This document shows positions 16,522 through 27,738 of a stretch of 64,000 nt of DNA, piece after piece; the stretch's first letter is position 1; the number at the start of each line of letters is the position of its first letter. Location of the stretch: assembly GCF_003268885.1 (NCBI RefSeq), contig NZ_QLSX01000012.1:1-64000 (forward strand), read 5' to 3'. This DNA comes from Onishia taeanensis. Lineage in GTDB: Bacteria; Pseudomonadota; Gammaproteobacteria; Pseudomonadales; Halomonadaceae. Under the pieces are notes generated by a model that saw only the letters and a program-made list of their open reading frames with translations, had not been told where the DNA came from and searched no databases. A program made the position numbers and the translations under genes.

Positions 16522-18642
16522 GTGGCACGTAAGACACCGCTTAAGCGCTACCGTAATATCGGTATCGTTGCCCACGTCGACGCCGGGAAGACCACCACTA
16601 CCGAGCGTGTCCTGTTCTACACCGGCCTGTCCCACAAGGTCGGTGAGGTCCATGATGGCGCAGCCACCATGGACTGGATGCAGCAGGAGCAGGAGCGTGG
16701 TATTACCATCACCTCCGCAGCGACCACCTGTTTCTGGCAGGGCATGAACAAGCAGTTCGATGAGCACCGCATCAACATCATCGACACCCCGGGGCACGTT
16801 GACTTCACCATCGAAGTCGAACGTTCCCTGCGTGTGCTCGATGGCGCGGTCGTCGTGCTGTGTGGCAGTTCCGGTGTGCAGCCGCAGACCGAGACCGTCT
16901 GGCGCCAGGCCAACAAGTACGAAGTTCCGCGCATGGTGTTCGTCAACAAGATGGACCGTGCCGGCGCCGACTTCTTCATGGTCCTCGACCAGCTGAAGAC
17001 GCGCCTGAACGCCAATGCGGTGCCGATCCAGATCAACTGGGGTGCCGAGGACGAGTTCAAGGGCGTCGTCGATCTGATTCAGATGAAGGCGATCCTGTGG
17101 GACGAAGACAACCACGGCATGAACTATGACCTGGTTGATATCCCGGCAGAGCTTCAGGAAACCGCTGAGAAGTACCGCGAAGAGATGGTCGAAGCGGCCG
17201 CCGAAGCGTCTGAAGAGCTGATGATGAAGTACCTCGAGGAGGGCGAACTCTCCATCGAGGAAATCAAGGCCGGCCTGCGTCGTCGTACCCTCGACAACGA
17301 GATCGTCCTGGTGACCTGTGGCTCCGCGTTCAAGAACAAGGGCGTGCAGGCCGTGCTGGATGGCGTCATCGAGTACATGCCGTCACCCACCGAGGTCAAG
17401 GCCATCGAGGGTGAGCTGGACGACAAGGATGGCACCATCGCGACCCGTGAGGCCGATGACAGTGCGCCCTTCTCCGCGCTGGCCTTCAAGATCGCCACCG
17501 ACCCGTTCGTTGGCACTCTGACCTTCATCCGTGTGTATTCCGGGGTCTTGAAGTCTGGCGACAGCGTCTTCAACTCTGTGAAGAGCAAGAAGGAACGTGT
17601 CGGCCGTATCGTGCAGATGCACTCCAACTCTCGCGAAGAGATCAAGGAAGTGCTGGCCGGCGATATCGCCGCCTGCATCGGCCTGAAGGATGTCACCACC
17701 GGTGATACCCTGTGCGACCTGACCGACAAGATCGTGCTTGAGCGCATGGAGTTCCCGGATCCGGTGATCTCGGTGGCCGTGGAGCCAAAGTCCAAGGCCG
17801 ACCAGGAGAAGATGGGTGTCGCCCTCGGTAAGCTGGCTCAGGAGGATCCGTCCTTCCAGGTCAAGACCGACGAGGAAACCGGCCAGACCATCATCTCCGG
17901 CATGGGCGAGCTGCACCTCGATATCATCGTTGACCGCATGCGTCGCGAGTTCAAGGTCGATGCCAACATCGGCAAGCCGCAGGTCGCCTATCGCGAGACC
18001 ATCCGCCACAAAGTCGAACAGGAAGGCAAGTTTGTTCGTCAGTCAGGCGGTCGCGGTCAGTTCGGTCATGTGTACCTGCGCATCGAACCGCTGACCGCGG
18101 AAGACAAGGGCGACGACGAGGAGATGCACTTCAAGTTCTCGTCCGAGATCGTCGGCGGCGTGGTTCCGAAGGAATACGTGCCTGCTGTCGAGAAAGGGGC
18201 CTATGAACAGCTGAAGAACGGTGTCATCGCGGGTTACCCGATGATCGACGTCAAGGTCACGCTGTACGATGGTTCCTACCATGACGTGGACTCTAACGAG
18301 ACCGCGTTCAAGATCGCTTCTTCCATGGCGATCAAAGAAGGTGCCAAAAAGGCCAAGGCCGTGCTGCTGGAGCCGATGATGAAGGTCGAAGTCGTGACCC
18401 CCGAGGAGTTTATGGGTGACGTCATGGGCGATCTTAACCGTCGTCGCGGTCTGGTGCAGGGCATGGATGATACTTCCTCAGGGAAGACCATCCGCGCAAT
18501 GGTGCCGCTGGCTGAGATGTTCGGTTATGCAACCGATCTGCGTTCTCAGACCCAGGGCCGTGCAAGCTACTCCATGGAGTTTGCGAAGTACGACGAGGCG
18601 CCCTCCAGCATCGTGGAAGCCGTCATCAACCAGAACGGTTAA
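16522..18642 (+). CDS. fusA: Elongation factor G
   Basis: The translocase GTPase that moves tRNA-mRNA through the ribosome and, with RRF, recycles it. The 706-residue protein has the P-loop AHVDAGKT (17-24), RGITI switch region, [13 protein letters not shown] and the C-terminal domains IV-V. GTG at 16522 is chosen because GGGGAA lies 7 nt upstream and the protein then begins [15 protein letters not shown]. An earlier in-frame start at 16486 lies inside the upstream hairpin. Confidence 0.98.
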   Translation: MARKTPLKRYRNIGIVAHVDAGKTTTTERVLFYTGLSHKVGEVHDGAATMDWMQQEQERGITITSAATTCFWQGMNKQFDEHRINIIDTPGHVDFTIEVERSLRVLDGAVVVLCGSSGVQPQTETVWRQANKYEVPRMVFVNKMDRAGADFFMVLDQLKTRLNANAVPIQINWGAEDEFKGVVDLIQMKAILWDEDNHGMNYDLVDIPAELQETAEKYREEMVEAAAEASEELMMKYLEEGELSIEEIKAGLRRRTLDNEIVLVTCGSAFKNKGVQAVLDGVIEYMPSPTEVKAIEGELDDKDGTIATREADDSAPFSALAFKIATDPFVGTLTFIRVYSGVLKSGDSVFNSVKSKKERVGRIVQMHSNSREEIKEVLAGDIAACIGLKDVTTGDTLCDLTDKIVLERMEFPDPVISVAVEPKSKADQEKMGVALGKLAQEDPSFQVKTDEETGQTIISGMGELHLDIIVDRMRREFKVDANIGKPQVAYRETIRHKVEQEGKFVRQSGGRGQFGHVYLRIEPLTAEDKGDDEEMHFKFSSEIVGGVVPKEYVPAVEKGAYEQLKNGVIAGYPMIDVKVTLYDGSYHDVDSNETAFKIASSMAIKEGAKKAKAVLLEPMMKVEVVTPEEFMGDVMGDLNRRRGLVQGMDDTSSGKTIRAMVPLAEMFGYATDLRSQTQGRASYSMEFAKYDEAPSSIVEAVINQNG

Positions 18643-18671
18643 CCGTTAGCTAACGTAAAGAGGTTATAGCA

Positions 18672-19865
18672 GTGGCTAAGGAAAAATTCGAACGTTCCAA
18701 ACCGCATATCAACGTCGGCACCATCGGTCACGTTGACCACGGCAAGACCACGCTGACCGCGGCTCTGACCCGCGTTTCTGCAGAAGTCTTCGGTGGCGAC
18801 GCTCGTGCGTTCGACTCCATCGACAACGCCCCGGAAGAGCGTGAGCGCGGTATCACCATCTCCACCGCTCACGTGGAATACCAGTCCGAAGAGCGTCACT
18901 ACGCTCACGTCGACTGCCCGGGTCACGCTGACTACGTCAAGAACATGATCACCGGTGCTGCCCAGATGGACGGCGCTATCCTGGTCTGTTCCGCTGCCGA
19001 CGGCCCCATGCCGCAGACTCGTGAGCACATCCTGCTCTCGCGTCAGGTCGGCGTGCCGTTCATCGTCGTGTTCCTGAACAAGGCCGACATGGTCGACGAC
19101 GAAGAGCTGCTCGAGCTGGTCGAGATGGAAGTTCGCGAACTCCTGAGCGAGTACGACTTCCCGGGTGACGACACCCCGATCATCATCGGCTCTGCGCTGA
19201 TGGCGCTGGAAGGCAAGGACGACAACGGCATGGGAACTACCGCCGTTGCCAACCTGATCAAGGCCCTGGACGCTTACATCCCGGAGCCGGAGCGCGCTAT
19301 CGATCAGCCGTTCCTGATGCCGATCGAAGACGTGTTCTCCATCTCTGGTCGCGGTACCGTTGTGACCGGTCGTGTCGAGCGTGGCGTGGTCAAGGCAGGC
19401 GAAGAAGTCGAAATCGTCGGTCTGAAAGACACCGTCAAGACCACCGTTACCGGTGTCGAGATGTTCCGCAAGCTGCTCGACGAAGGTCGTGCTGGCGAGA
19501 ACGTCGGCGCCCTGCTGCGTGGCACCAAGCGTGATGACGTCGAGCGTGGTCAGGTTCTGGCCAAGCCGGGCACCATCACGCCGCACACTGTCTTCGAAGC
19601 CGAAGTCTATGTGCTGTCCAAGGACGAGGGTGGTCGTCACACTCCGTTCTTCAAGGGCTACCGTCCGCAGTTCTATTTCCGTACCACCGATGTGACCGGT
19701 ACCTGTGAACTGCCGGAAGGCGTCGAGATGGTGATGCCGGGTGATAACGTCAAGATGACCGTTACCCTGATCGCCCCGATCGCCATGGAAGACGGCCTGC
19801 GCTTCGCTGTTCGTGAAGGCGGCCGTACCGTTGGCGCCGGTGTTGTCGCCAAGATCGTCCAGTAA
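18672..19865 (+). CDS. tuf: Elongation factor Tu
   Basis: The GTPase that delivers aminoacyl-tRNA to the A site. The 397-residue protein contains GHVDHGKT (19-26), DCPGHADY and NKAD, and starts with GTG after AAGAGGT. It ends the str operon and is followed by a strong terminator. This is the only tuf copy in the window. The position after tRNA-Thr, where many gammaproteobacteria have a second copy, has none. Confidence 0.98.
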   Translation: MAKEKFERSKPHINVGTIGHVDHGKTTLTAALTRVSAEVFGGDARAFDSIDNAPEERERGITISTAHVEYQSEERHYAHVDCPGHADYVKNMITGAAQMDGAILVCSAADGPMPQTREHILLSRQVGVPFIVVFLNKADMVDDEELLELVEMEVRELLSEYDFPGDDTPIIIGSALMALEGKDDNGMGTTAVANLIKALDAYIPEPERAIDQPFLMPIEDVFSISGRGTVVTGRVERGVVKAGEEVEIVGLKDTVKTTVTGVEMFRKLLDEGRAGENVGALLRGTKRDDVERGQVLAKPGTITPHTVFEAEVYVLSKDEGGRHTPFFKGYRPQFYFRTTDVTGTCELPEGVEMVMPGDNVKMTVTLIAPIAMEDGLRFAVREGGRTVGAGVVAKIVQ

Positions 19866-19888
19866 GCCTTAGGCTCACCCGATGATCG

Positions 19889-19916
19889 AAGGGGGCTCCT
19901 GCGGGAGCCCCCTTTC
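19889..19916 (+). terminator. Terminator after tuf
   Basis: GGGGGCTCC (19891-19899) pairs with GGAGCCCCC (19904-19912), loop TGCG, extended by A-T pairs and followed by TTTC. It separates the str operon from the S10 operon, which has its own promoter 23 nt further on. Confidence 0.85.
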
Positions 19917-19928
19917 TGCGCATGTTGT

Positions 19929-19967
19929 CTCGCAGGGTTTGACTCTGCGAGGCTGCATGCCTATAAT
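19929..19967 (+). promoter_or_regulatory. Promoter of the S10 operon
   Basis: TTGACT at 19939-19944, a 17-nt spacer and a perfect TATAAT at 19962-19967, followed by GCGC. The -35 box lies inside an inverted repeat, CTCGCAG (19929-19935) and CTGCGAG (19945-19951). The region after the -10 box nearly repeats that of the rpsL promoter. Confidence 0.88.
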
Positions 19968-20031
19968 GCGCATCCTTTGAATGCGTGGGTAGACGGCTCG
20001 CGCCGTCGACATCCATTGGAGTTTAGGGCAA

Positions 20032-20343
20032 ATGCAGAACCAGAAGATTCGCATTCGGTTGAAGGCGTTCGATCATCGCCTGATTGACCAGTCCGCCGCG
20101 GAGATTGTTGAGACCGCCAAGCGTACCGGTGCTCAGGTGCACGGTCCGATCCCGCTGCCGACCAATCGTGAGCGCTACACCATCCTGGTCTCTCCGCACG
20201 TCAACAAGGACGCGCGTGACCAGTATGAGATCCGCACTCATAAGCGTGTGCTCGACATCGTCGAACCCACTGAAAAGACCGTTGATGCATTGATGAAGCT
20301 CGACCTCGCCGCTGGCGTGGACGTTCAGATCAAACTCGACTGA
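20032..20343 (+). CDS. rpsJ: 30S ribosomal protein S10 (NusE)
   Basis: S10 is part of the 30S head and, as NusE, joins NusB in antitermination complexes and links NusG to the ribosome. The 103-residue protein begins [19 protein letters not shown]. The leader is only about 60 nt, shorter than the E. coli S10 leader that binds L4, so L4 control, if present, would need a different target; the 140-nt gap before rplC is a candidate. Confidence 0.98.
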   Translation: MQNQKIRIRLKAFDHRLIDQSAAEIVETAKRTGAQVHGPIPLPTNRERYTILVSPHVNKDARDQYEIRTHKRVLDIVEPTEKTVDALMKLDLAAGVDVQIKLD

Positions 20344-20483
20344 GACCACACTAGACACTCACGGTCGCCGCTCATCGAGCAGCCGCCGTCACGCCGGGAT
20401 GGCGTCACACAATGTGCTAGTGGAATGCTCTGGAAAGGGCAGCCATAGCGGGTGATAGCCCCGTACACTATAGGAGACTGAAC

Positions 20484-21122
20484 ATGACTATCGGTTTAGT
20501 CGGTAAGAAGGCCGGGATGACCCGTGTCTTCACCGAAGATGGCGCATCCGTGCCCGTAACCGTTATCGAAGTTGAGCCTAACCGCATCACGCGCGTTAAG
20601 ACCGTCGACGTCGACGGCTACAGCGCCGTGCAGGTTACCTCTGGCTCACGCAAGGCCAAGCACCTGACCAAGGCGCAAGCTGGGCAGTTTGCCAAGGCAG
20701 GTACCGAGGCCGGTCGTTCGCTGATGGAGTTCCGCCTGGCTGAAGGTGATGAAGCTCCGGAAGTGGGTGGCGAGCTCACCGTATCCCTCTTTGAAGCTGG
20801 TCAGAAGATCGATGTGACTGGCACCTCCAAGGGCAAGGGTTTCCAGGGCGCCGTCAAGCGCTGGAACTTCCGCACCCAAGACAACAGCCATGGTAACTCT
20901 CTGGCGCACCGCGCTCCGGGTTCCATCGGTATGTGTCAAACCCCGGGTCGCGTCTTCAAGGGCAAGAAAATGGCCGGTCAGATGGGCAACGTCCGCTGCA
21001 CCGTGCAAAGCCTAGAAGTCGTGCGCGTCGACGCTGAACGCAATCTGCTGCTGATCAAGGGCGCCGTACCGGGTGCACCGGGCAGCGACGTTGTTGTTCG
21101 CAGTGCCGTGAAAGCTCGCTAA
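20484..21122 (+). CDS. rplC: 50S ribosomal protein L3
   Basis: An early 50S assembly protein close to the peptidyl-transferase centre. The 212-residue protein has the central extension [14 protein letters not shown] followed by [19 protein letters not shown]. The glutamine of QTPG is the residue methylated by PrmB in E. coli. A good AGGAG precedes the ATG. rplD follows after 14 nt. Confidence 0.98.
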   Translation: MTIGLVGKKAGMTRVFTEDGASVPVTVIEVEPNRITRVKTVDVDGYSAVQVTSGSRKAKHLTKAQAGQFAKAGTEAGRSLMEFRLAEGDEAPEVGGELTVSLFEAGQKIDVTGTSKGKGFQGAVKRWNFRTQDNSHGNSLAHRAPGSIGMCQTPGRVFKGKKMAGQMGNVRCTVQSLEVVRVDAERNLLLIKGAVPGAPGSDVVVRSAVKAR

Positions 21123-21136
21123 GGGGGTTTGATCCA

Positions 21137-21745
21137 ATGAATCTGAATCTTTCAGGTGCTAGTGCCGGCACGGTCGAAGTGTCCGACGCAACCTTTGGCA
21201 AAGAATTCAACGAAGCGCTGGTCCATCAGGTCGTTACTGCCTATCTGGCTGGCGGTCGTCAGGGTACTCGCGCCCAGAAGAATCGTGCCGATGTGCGTGG
21301 CGGTGGCAAGAAGCCGTGGCGTCAGAAGGGCACCGGTCGCGCTCGCGCCGGTACCATCCGCTCGCCGATCTGGCGTGCCGGCGGTGTGACCTTTGCGGCT
21401 AGCCCGCAGGATTACACCCAGAAGGTCAACCGCAAGATGTACCGCGCCGCGATCCGCTCGATTCTGTCCGAGCTGGTCCGCCAGGAGCGTCTGGTCGTCG
21501 TCGAGGACATCTCCGTCGATGCACCCAAGACCAAGCAGCTGACCGCCAAGCTCAAAGAGCTGAACCTGGAAAAGGCACTGATCGTCACTGAAGAAGTTGA
21601 CGAGAACCTTTACCTGGCCGCTCGCAACATCCCGCACGTGGATGTGGTGGACGTCGCTGCTGCCGATCCGGTGAGCCTGGTCGCCTTCGACAAGGTGCTG
21701 GTCACCGTCTCCGCCCTGCGCAAATTCGAGGAGAAGCTGGCATGA
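21137..21745 (+). CDS. rplD: 50S ribosomal protein L4
   Basis: L4 lines the exit tunnel, and in E. coli it also represses the S10 operon at transcription and translation. The 202-residue protein has the tunnel loop [15 protein letters not shown] with no obvious macrolide-resistance change. Its end overlaps rplW by 4 bp (ATGA). Confidence 0.98.
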   Translation: MNLNLSGASAGTVEVSDATFGKEFNEALVHQVVTAYLAGGRQGTRAQKNRADVRGGGKKPWRQKGTGRARAGTIRSPIWRAGGVTFAASPQDYTQKVNRKMYRAAIRSILSELVRQERLVVVEDISVDAPKTKQLTAKLKELNLEKALIVTEEVDENLYLAARNIPHVDVVDVAAADPVSLVAFDKVLVTVSALRKFEEKLA

Positions 21746-22038
21746 ACCAGGAACGCGTATTCAAGGTTCTGCTTGGTCCGCACATGACCGAGAAGGCCGC
21801 CTCCGCCGCCGAGAACAACCAGTACGTGTTCAAGGTGGCCTCTGACGCGACCAAGCCGGAAATCAAACAGGCCGTCCAGGCGCTGTTCGGTAAGAAGGTT
21901 GACCGCGTACAGGTCCTGAACATCAAGGGCAAGACCAAGCGCACCGCCAATGGCTTGGGCCAGCGCAAGGGTTACCGCAAGGCGTATGTAACCCTCGCCG
22001 CGGGTGAGACCCTTGAAGACTTCTCTGGCGCCGAATAA
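21742..22038 (+). CDS. rplW: 50S ribosomal protein L23
   Basis: L23 sits at the tunnel exit and docks trigger factor and SRP. The 98-residue protein carries the usual extended loop ([20 protein letters not shown]). Its ATG overlaps the rplD stop, so translation is coupled. rplB follows after 17 nt. Confidence 0.98.
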   Translation: MNQERVFKVLLGPHMTEKAASAAENNQYVFKVASDATKPEIKQAVQALFGKKVDRVQVLNIKGKTKRTANGLGQRKGYRKAYVTLAAGETLEDFSGAE

Positions 22039-22055
22039 GGGCAGGAGTACGGATA

Positions 22056-22886
22056 ATGGCAATCGTCAAGACCAAACCCACATCCGCCGGTCGTCGCCAC
22101 CTCGTCAAGATCGTCGGAGACGATCTGTACAAGGGTCGGCCGTACGCGCCGCTGCTGGAAAAGCAGTCGCGCTCGGGTGGGCGTAACAACAACGGTCGTA
22201 TCACCACACGTCACGTGGGTGGTGGGCACCGTCAGCACTACCGTCAGATCGACTTCAAGCGCATCAAGGATGGCATTCAGGCCGTCGTCGAGCGCCTGGA
22301 GTACGATCCGAACCGTAGCGCTCATATCGCACTGTTGAAGTACCTGGACGGTGAGCGTCGCTACATCATCGCACCCAAGGGTGTGAAGGCGGGTGATCGC
22401 GTCGAGTCCGGTGTCAATGCTGCGATCAAGAAGGGCAACACCCTTCCGCTGCGCAACATTCCGGTGGGTTCCACCGTGCATTGCATCGAGCTGAAGCCCG
22501 GTAAGGGCGCTCAGATCGCACGCAGTGCCGGCACCAGTGCCCAGCTCGTAGCGCGTGAAGGCAACTACGCCACTGTGCGTCTCCGCTCCGGCGAGATGCG
22601 CAAGATTCTGGCCGAATGCCGCGCGACCCTGGGCGAAGTGAGCAACTCTGAGCACAGCCTCCGTCAATTGGGCAAGGCCGGTGCCAAACGCTGGCGTGGC
22701 GTTCGCCCGACAGTTCGCGGTGTTGCGATGAACCCGGTGGATCACCCGCACGGTGGCGGTGAAGGCCGCACCAGCGGTGGTCGTAACCCGGTCACCCCGT
22801 GGGGCGTCCCCACCAAGGGTTACAAGACTCGCAAGAACAAGCGCACCGACAAGCTGATCTTACGTCGCCGCAAGGCCCGTAGCTGA
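22056..22886 (+). CDS. rplB: 50S ribosomal protein L2
   Basis: The most conserved large-subunit protein, needed for subunit association and peptidyl-transferase assembly. The 276-residue protein keeps the C-terminal motif [14 protein letters not shown], whose His is the functionally critical residue (H229 in E. coli). AGGAG precedes the start. Confidence 0.98.
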   Translation: MAIVKTKPTSAGRRHLVKIVGDDLYKGRPYAPLLEKQSRSGGRNNNGRITTRHVGGGHRQHYRQIDFKRIKDGIQAVVERLEYDPNRSAHIALLKYLDGERRYIIAPKGVKAGDRVESGVNAAIKKGNTLPLRNIPVGSTVHCIELKPGKGAQIARSAGTSAQLVAREGNYATVRLRSGEMRKILAECRATLGEVSNSEHSLRQLGKAGAKRWRGVRPTVRGVAMNPVDHPHGGGEGRTSGGRNPVTPWGVPTKGYKTRKNKRTDKLILRRRKARS

Positions 22887-22919
22887 TCGAAATTGCCAAG
22901 ACATTAAGAGGTAACGGCT

Positions 22920-23195
22920 GTGCCACGTTCACTGAAGAAAGGTCCTTTTATTGACCTTCATCTGCTGAAGAAGGTTGAGACTGCAGTGGAGAAGAACGAC
23001 CGCAAACCGATCAAGACCTGGTCGCGTCGTTCCATGATCCTGCCGAATATGGTCGGGCTCACCATTGCGGTCCATAACGGGCGTCAACATGTCCCGGTGC
23101 ACGTCTCCGAGGAAATGGTTGGCCACAAGCTGGGCGAATTCGCTGCTACCCGCACCTATCGCGGTCATGCGGCGGACAAGAAAGCCAAACGGTAA
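22920..23195 (+). CDS. rpsS: 30S ribosomal protein S19
   Basis: A head protein of the small subunit that contacts the A-site finger bridge. The 91-residue protein begins with a GTG codon ([19 protein letters not shown]) after AGAGG. It sits between rplB and rplV as in all S10 operons. Confidence 0.97.
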   Translation: MPRSLKKGPFIDLHLLKKVETAVEKNDRKPIKTWSRRSMILPNMVGLTIAVHNGRQHVPVHVSEEMVGHKLGEFAATRTYRGHAADKKAKR

Positions 23196-23213
23196 GCCAA
23201 AGAGGATTGAGAG

Positions 23214-23546
23214 ATGGAAGTCACAGCTAAGCTGCGTGGCGCTCGTTTATCCGCCCAGAAGGCCCGTTTGGTGGCTGACCAGGTGCGCGGTAAACCTGTC
23301 GCCGAGGCACTCGACCTGCTGACCTTCTCACCGAAGAAGGCTGCCAAGCTGGTTAAGAAAGTGCTGCAGTCCGCCATCGCGAATGCGGAAGAAAACAACG
23401 GCATGGACATCGACGAGCTGCGTGTCTCGACCATTTGCGTCGATGAGGGCATGACGCTCAAGCGCATCCAGCCGCGCGCCAAGGGCCGTGCGGATCGTAT
23501 CTTGAAGCGCACCTGCCACATCACCGTTATGGTAGCCGAGAAGTAG
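23214..23546 (+). CDS. rplV: 50S ribosomal protein L22
   Basis: L22 contacts all domains of 23S rRNA and has a beta-hairpin lining the exit tunnel. The 110-residue protein has the hairpin region [17 protein letters not shown] without the deletion seen in macrolide-resistant mutants. rpsC follows after 11 nt. Confidence 0.98.
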   Translation: MEVTAKLRGARLSAQKARLVADQVRGKPVAEALDLLTFSPKKAAKLVKKVLQSAIANAEENNGMDIDELRVSTICVDEGMTLKRIQPRAKGRADRILKRTCHITVMVAEK

Positions 23547-23557
23547 GAGTCGACCAG

Positions 23558-24256
23558 ATGGGTCAGAAAGTAAATCCGACAGGCATTCGGCTGGGTATCG
23601 TCAAAGACCACACGTCGGTCTGGTACGCCGAGCGCGGTACCTATGCCGACAAGCTGAATAACGATCTCGAAGTGCGTCGCTTCATCGAGGAGCGTCTGAA
23701 GAATGCGTCCGTGAGTCGCATCCACATCGAGCGCCCGGCCAACAATGCTCGTATCACCATTCACACTGCCCGTCCGGGCATCGTGATTGGCAAGAAGGGT
23801 GAGGACGTCGACCGTCTGCGTCGCGAAGTCACCCAAATGATGGGCGTGCCAGTTCACGTCAACATCGAAGAAGTACGCAAGCCGGAACTCGATGCCAAGC
23901 TCGTTGCCCAGAACGTCTGCGGCCAGCTCGAGCGTCGTGTCATGTTCCGTCGTGCCATGAAGCGCGCCGTACAGAACGCCATGCGCCTGGGCGCTGGCGG
24001 CATCAAGATCCAGCTCTCTGGTCGTCTTGGTGGTGCGGAAATCGCACGTACCGAATGGTACCGCGAAGGCCGTGTGCCGCTTCATACGCTGCGTGCCGAC
24101 ATCGATTACGCCACCTACGAAGCTCACACCACCTACGGCGTCATCGGCGTCAAGGTCTGGGTCTTCAAGGGTGAAATCCTCGGGGGCATCGAAGAGGTCC
24201 GCGCCAAGGCTAAGCAGCCTCAGAGTGCGCCCTCCAAGAAGAAAGGTTCCAGGTAA
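23558..24256 (+). CDS. rpsC: 30S ribosomal protein S3
   Basis: S3 forms the mRNA entry tunnel and helicase site with S4 and S5. The 232-residue protein has the KH domain with the GxxG-type loop in [19 protein letters not shown] and a basic Lys/Ser-rich tail. Confidence 0.98.
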   Translation: MGQKVNPTGIRLGIVKDHTSVWYAERGTYADKLNNDLEVRRFIEERLKNASVSRIHIERPANNARITIHTARPGIVIGKKGEDVDRLRREVTQMMGVPVHVNIEEVRKPELDAKLVAQNVCGQLERRVMFRRAMKRAVQNAMRLGAGGIKIQLSGRLGGAEIARTEWYREGRVPLHTLRADIDYATYEAHTTYGVIGVKVWVFKGEILGGIEEVRAKAKQPQSAPSKKKGSR

Positions 24257-24271
24257 GGGGAGAGCGGATCG

Positions 24272-24685
24272 ATGTTACAACCTAAGCGTTTGAAGTTCCG
24301 CAAAGTGCAGAAGGGTCGCAACCGCGGCCTTGCACATCGCGGAAGCAAGATTAGTTTCGGCGAATATGGCCTGAAGGCTACCGGTCGTGGTCGCGTTACC
24401 GCGCGCCAGATCGAAGCTGGGCGTCGTGCCATCACTCGTCACGTAAAGCGTGGCGGCAAGATCTGGATCCGGGTCTTCCCGGACAAGCCGATCTCCAAGA
24501 AGCCCCTTGAAGTCCGTATGGGTAAGGGCAAGGGCTCTGTCGAGTACTGGGTCGCACAGATCCAGCCCGGCCGCGTCCTCTACGAGATTGAAGGCGTTTC
24601 TGAAGAGCTGGCTCGTGAGGCCTTCGGCCTGGCCGCTCAGAAGTTTCCGGTCTCCACCACCTTTGTGAAACGGACGGTGATGTGA
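24272..24685 (+). CDS. rplP: 50S ribosomal protein L16
   Basis: L16 contacts the A-site tRNA and is essential for late 50S assembly. The 137-residue protein begins [19 protein letters not shown]. Its stop shares one base with the rpmC start (TGATG), so the two are translationally coupled. Confidence 0.98.
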   Translation: MLQPKRLKFRKVQKGRNRGLAHRGSKISFGEYGLKATGRGRVTARQIEAGRRAITRHVKRGGKIWIRVFPDKPISKKPLEVRMGKGKGSVEYWVAQIQPGRVLYEIEGVSEELAREAFGLAAQKFPVSTTFVKRTVM

Positions 24686-24876
24686 TGAAAGCCCAGGAAA
24701 TTCGTGAAAAGTCAGTAGAAGACCTGCAGGCGCAGCTCTTCGAACTCCTCCGCGAGCAGTTCAACCTGCGCATGCAGAAGGCCACTGGCCAGCTGAGCCA
24801 GACCCATCTGCTCAAGCAGGTTCGTCGGGATATCGCCCGCGTGAAGACTGTGCTCAACGAGAAGGCAGGTGACTGA
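24685..24876 (+). CDS. rpmC: 50S ribosomal protein L29
   Basis: A small helical protein at the tunnel exit beside L23, part of the docking surface for trigger factor. The 63-residue protein begins [18 protein letters not shown] at 24685 is preferred to the in-frame GTG one codon earlier because it gives the family N-terminus. rpsQ begins 1 nt after the stop. Confidence 0.96.
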   Translation: MKAQEIREKSVEDLQAQLFELLREQFNLRMQKATGQLSQTHLLKQVRRDIARVKTVLNEKAGD

Positions 24877-24877
24877 G

Positions 24878-25138
24878 ATGTCCGAAGAAAAGAAAGTCCG
24901 GACGCTCACCGGCAAAGTGGTGAGTGACAAGATGGACAAATCTATCGTCGTGATGATCGAGCGCCGCGAGCGCCATCCGATCTACGGCAAATACGTGAAG
25001 CGCTCCACCAAGCTGCACGCCCATGACGCGCAGAACCAGGCGAAGGCCGGTGACACGGTTTCCATCGAGGAATGCCGTCCCCTGTCTAAAAAGAAAGCCT
25101 GGACGCTGGTCGAAGTGGTCGAGCAGGCCAAGGGTTAA
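24878..25138 (+). CDS. rpsQ: 30S ribosomal protein S17
   Basis: An OB-fold primary 16S rRNA-binding protein. The 86-residue protein begins [22 protein letters not shown]; an earlier in-frame GTG inside rpmC is not needed. It is the last gene of the S10 cluster. A 49-nt gap follows before rplN, in which I see no clear spc promoter. Confidence 0.97.
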   Translation: MSEEKKVRTLTGKVVSDKMDKSIVVMIERRERHPIYGKYVKRSTKLHAHDAQNQAKAGDTVSIEECRPLSKKKAWTLVEVVEQAKG

Positions 25139-25187
25139 CGCCCCGCGCTCGAAACCAGTGCAGTCAGATTAGGTTTGGAGAAAACCG

Positions 25188-25559
25188 ATGATTCAGACGC
25201 AGTCAATGCTGGATGTCGCCGACAACAGCGGGGCGCGCCGGGTGCAGTGCATCAAGGTGCTGGGCGGTTCTCACCGTCGCTATGCTCGCGTAGGCGATAT
25301 CATCAAAGTAACAGTCAAAGAAGCCATTCCGCGTGGCAAGGTCAAGAAAGGCCAGGTCATGAAGGCGGTCGTGGTTCGCACTCGTAGTGGCGTCCGTCGT
25401 AACGACGGTTCGCTGATCCGCTTCGATGGAAATGCGGCGGTTCTGTTGAACAACACCAACGAGCAGCCGATCGGCACCCGTATTTTTGGTCCGGTCACTC
25501 GTGAACTTCGTACCGAAAAGTTCATGAAGATCATTTCCTTGGCGCCTGAAGTGCTGTAA
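25188..25559 (+). CDS. rplN: 50S ribosomal protein L14
   Basis: L14 forms part of the intersubunit bridge and is the target of RsfS silencing. The 123-residue protein begins [20 protein letters not shown] and has the usual length. It starts the spc cluster. Confidence 0.98.
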   Translation: MIQTQSMLDVADNSGARRVQCIKVLGGSHRRYARVGDIIKVTVKEAIPRGKVKKGQVMKAVVVRTRSGVRRNDGSLIRFDGNAAVLLNNTNEQPIGTRIFGPVTRELRTEKFMKIISLAPEVL

Positions 25560-25573
25560 GGAGCGAGGCGGAT

Positions 25574-25891
25574 ATGCAAAAAATCAAACGTGACGATGAA
25601 GTGATCGTCATTGCCGGCAAGGATAAGGGCAAGCGTGGCACCATCAAGCGCGTCCTCCAGGACGACCGCTACGTGGTGGCAGGTGTGAACATGATCAAGC
25701 GTCACACCAAGCCCAATCCCATGGCAGGCAATCAAGGCGGTATCGTCGAGCGCGAAGCTCCGATTCACGCGTCCAACGTGGCCATCTTCAATCAGGAGAC
25801 CGGCAAAGCGGATCGAGTCGGCTTCCAGGTGAAAGAAGACGGTACCAAGGTACGTATCTACAAGTCGACGCAAACGCAGATCGACGCCTAA
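25574..25891 (+). CDS. rplX: 50S ribosomal protein L24
   Basis: An assembly-initiating protein of the 50S subunit with a KOW domain near the N-terminus ([20 protein letters not shown]). The 105-residue protein has normal length. GGAG lies before the start, and rplE follows after 18 nt. Confidence 0.98.
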   Translation: MQKIKRDDEVIVIAGKDKGKRGTIKRVLQDDRYVVAGVNMIKRHTKPNPMAGNQGGIVEREAPIHASNVAIFNQETGKADRVGFQVKEDGTKVRIYKSTQTQIDA

Positions 25892-25909
25892 CGTGAGTCG
25901 GGTAGCAAA

Positions 25910-26449
25910 ATGGCGAACTTGAAAGAACGTTATCAAAACGAGGTGGCAGCTCAACTCAAAGAGCAGTTTAGCTACGCCAACGTGATGCAGGTGCCCAGGA
26001 TCACTAAAGTGACTCTGAACATGGGCATTGGCGAAGCGACCAGCGACAAGAAGCTGATCGACAATGCCGTCGGCGACCTGGAGAAGCTTTCCGGTCAAAA
26101 GCCGATGGTAACCAAGGCACGCAAGTCCATCGCGGGCTTCAAAGTGCGTGAAGGTTGGCCGATCGGGATCAAAGTCACACTGCGCGCCGAGCGCATGTGG
26201 GACTTCCTGGATCGCCTGGTGAACATCGCGATCCCCCGCGTTCGTGACTTCCGTGGTCTCAACCCGAAGTCCTTCGACGGCCGTGGCAACTATTCGATGG
26301 GGGTGCGTGAGCAGATCATCTTCCCGGAGATCGAATATGATAAGATCGACCGGATTCGTGGTCTGGATGTCACTATCACCACGACTGCCAACACCGATGA
26401 AGAAGGCCGTGCGCTGCTGCGTGCGCTGAACTTCCCGTTCAAGAAATAA
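25910..26449 (+). CDS. rplE: 50S ribosomal protein L5
   Basis: L5 binds 5S rRNA together with L18 and L25 and forms the bridge to S13. The 179-residue protein shows the conserved [22 protein letters not shown] segment. rpsN follows after 10 nt. Confidence 0.98.
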   Translation: MANLKERYQNEVAAQLKEQFSYANVMQVPRITKVTLNMGIGEATSDKKLIDNAVGDLEKLSGQKPMVTKARKSIAGFKVREGWPIGIKVTLRAERMWDFLDRLVNIAIPRVRDFRGLNPKSFDGRGNYSMGVREQIIFPEIEYDKIDRIRGLDVTITTTANTDEEGRALLRALNFPFKK

Positions 26450-26459
26450 GGGTGGGATC

Positions 26460-26765
26460 ATGGCAAAGAAAAGCATGGTAGGGCGCGAGCATAAGCGTGC
26501 GAAGCTGGTAACTAAGTACGCTGCCAAGCGCGCAGAGCTCAAGGCCCTCATCAGTGACGTGAACGCTTCTGACGAAGTGCGCTTCGACGCGCAGCTCAAG
26601 CTGCAGCAGTTGCCGCGCGACTCCAGCCCGGTGCGTAAGCGTAACCGCTGCCGCATCACTGGTCGTCCGCACGGCTACTACAACAAGTTTGGCTTGGGCC
26701 GTAACAAGCTGCGTGAAGCCGCCATGCGTGGCGATGTCCCTGGACTGAAGAAGTCCAGCTGGTAA
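26460..26765 (+). CDS. rpsN: 30S ribosomal protein S14
   Basis: S14 completes the 30S head. The 101-residue protein is the long form without the CxxC zinc motif (the C-minus type). It keeps the signature [12 protein letters not shown] and ends GLKKSSW. Confidence 0.98.
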   Translation: MAKKSMVGREHKRAKLVTKYAAKRAELKALISDVNASDEVRFDAQLKLQQLPRDSSPVRKRNRCRITGRPHGYYNKFGLGRNKLREAAMRGDVPGLKKSSW

Positions 26766-26796
26766 CGCCACGTAGAATTATCAGGAGCGCAACGTA

Positions 26797-27189
26797 ATGA
26801 GCATGCAAGATACGCTGGCGGATATGTTCACTCGTATCCGTAATGCGCAGATGGCCACCAAGGAGACGGTCACCATGCCGTCTTCGAAGTTGAAGGTCGA
26901 GGTGGCCCGCGTACTGAAAGAAGAAGGCTTTATCAACGACTACAGCGTCGCTGAAGGCACCAAGCCTGAACTGGCCGTTACTCTCAAGTACTTCGAGGGC
27001 AAGGCCGTCATCGAGCACATTCAGCGGGTGTCAAAACCGTCGCTGCGCTCGTACAAGGGCAAGGCCGAGCTGCCGAAAGTTGCCGACGGCCTGGGCATCG
27101 CGATCGTTTCCACCTCGAATGGCGTGATGACCGATCGTGCGGCCCGTCATGCTGGTGTTGGTGGTGAAGTCCTCTGCACCGTATTCTAG
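26797..27189 (+). CDS. rpsH: 30S ribosomal protein S8
   Basis: A primary 16S rRNA-binding protein; in E. coli it represses the spc operon by binding the rplE leader. The 130-residue protein begins [19 protein letters not shown] second Met two codons in is an alternative start. The C-terminal [20 protein letters not shown] motif is intact. Confidence 0.97.
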   Translation: MSMQDTLADMFTRIRNAQMATKETVTMPSSKLKVEVARVLKEEGFINDYSVAEGTKPELAVTLKYFEGKAVIEHIQRVSKPSLRSYKGKAELPKVADGLGIAIVSTSNGVMTDRAARHAGVGGEVLCTVF

Positions 27190-27198
27190 GAGTTTGGA

Positions 27199-27729
27199 AT
27201 GTCCCGCGTAGCCAAATATCCGGTTAAATTGCCGAGCGGCGTCGAGGTCAAACTCGACGGCAATCAACTGACCGTCAAGGGCGGTCAGGGCGAACTCGCG
27301 ATGACCGTTCACGACCAAGTCGTGATCGGCCAGGAAGAAGGTCAGCTGACCTTCGCTCCGACCGAGTCAGCCAAAAGCTGGGCGATGGCTGGAACCACCC
27401 GTGCACTGGTCCAGAACATGGTTTCCGGTGTCACAGAGGGCTTCACCAAGTCCCTCGAGATCAATGGCGTCGGCTATCGTGCCCAGGCAAGTGGCAAGAC
27501 GCTCAACCTGACACTGGGCTTCTCACACCCGGTCGAATACACGCTGCCGGAAGGTGTTGTGGCGGAAACGCCCAAGAACACCACTATCGTGCTGAAAAGC
27601 GCCGATAAGCAGCGTCTCGGCCAGGTCGCCGCGGAAATCCGCGCCTTCCGTCCGCCTGAGCCCTATAAGGGCAAGGGTATCCGGTACGGCGACGAGCAGA
27701 TCCGTCGTAAAGAAGCCAAGAAGAAGTAA
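27199..27729 (+). CDS. rplF: 50S ribosomal protein L6
   Basis: L6 lies at the base of the L7/L12 stalk near the sarcin-ricin loop. The 176-residue protein has the C-terminal signature [14 protein letters not shown]. It follows rpsH after 9 nt, with the ribosome-binding site AGGAG overlapping the rpsH stop. Confidence 0.98.
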   Translation: MSRVAKYPVKLPSGVEVKLDGNQLTVKGGQGELAMTVHDQVVIGQEEGQLTFAPTESAKSWAMAGTTRALVQNMVSGVTEGFTKSLEINGVGYRAQASGKTLNLTLGFSHPVEYTLPEGVVAETPKNTTIVLKSADKQRLGQVAAEIRAFRPPEPYKGKGIRYGDEQIRRKEAKKK

Positions 27730-27738
27730 GGCAGGGTT

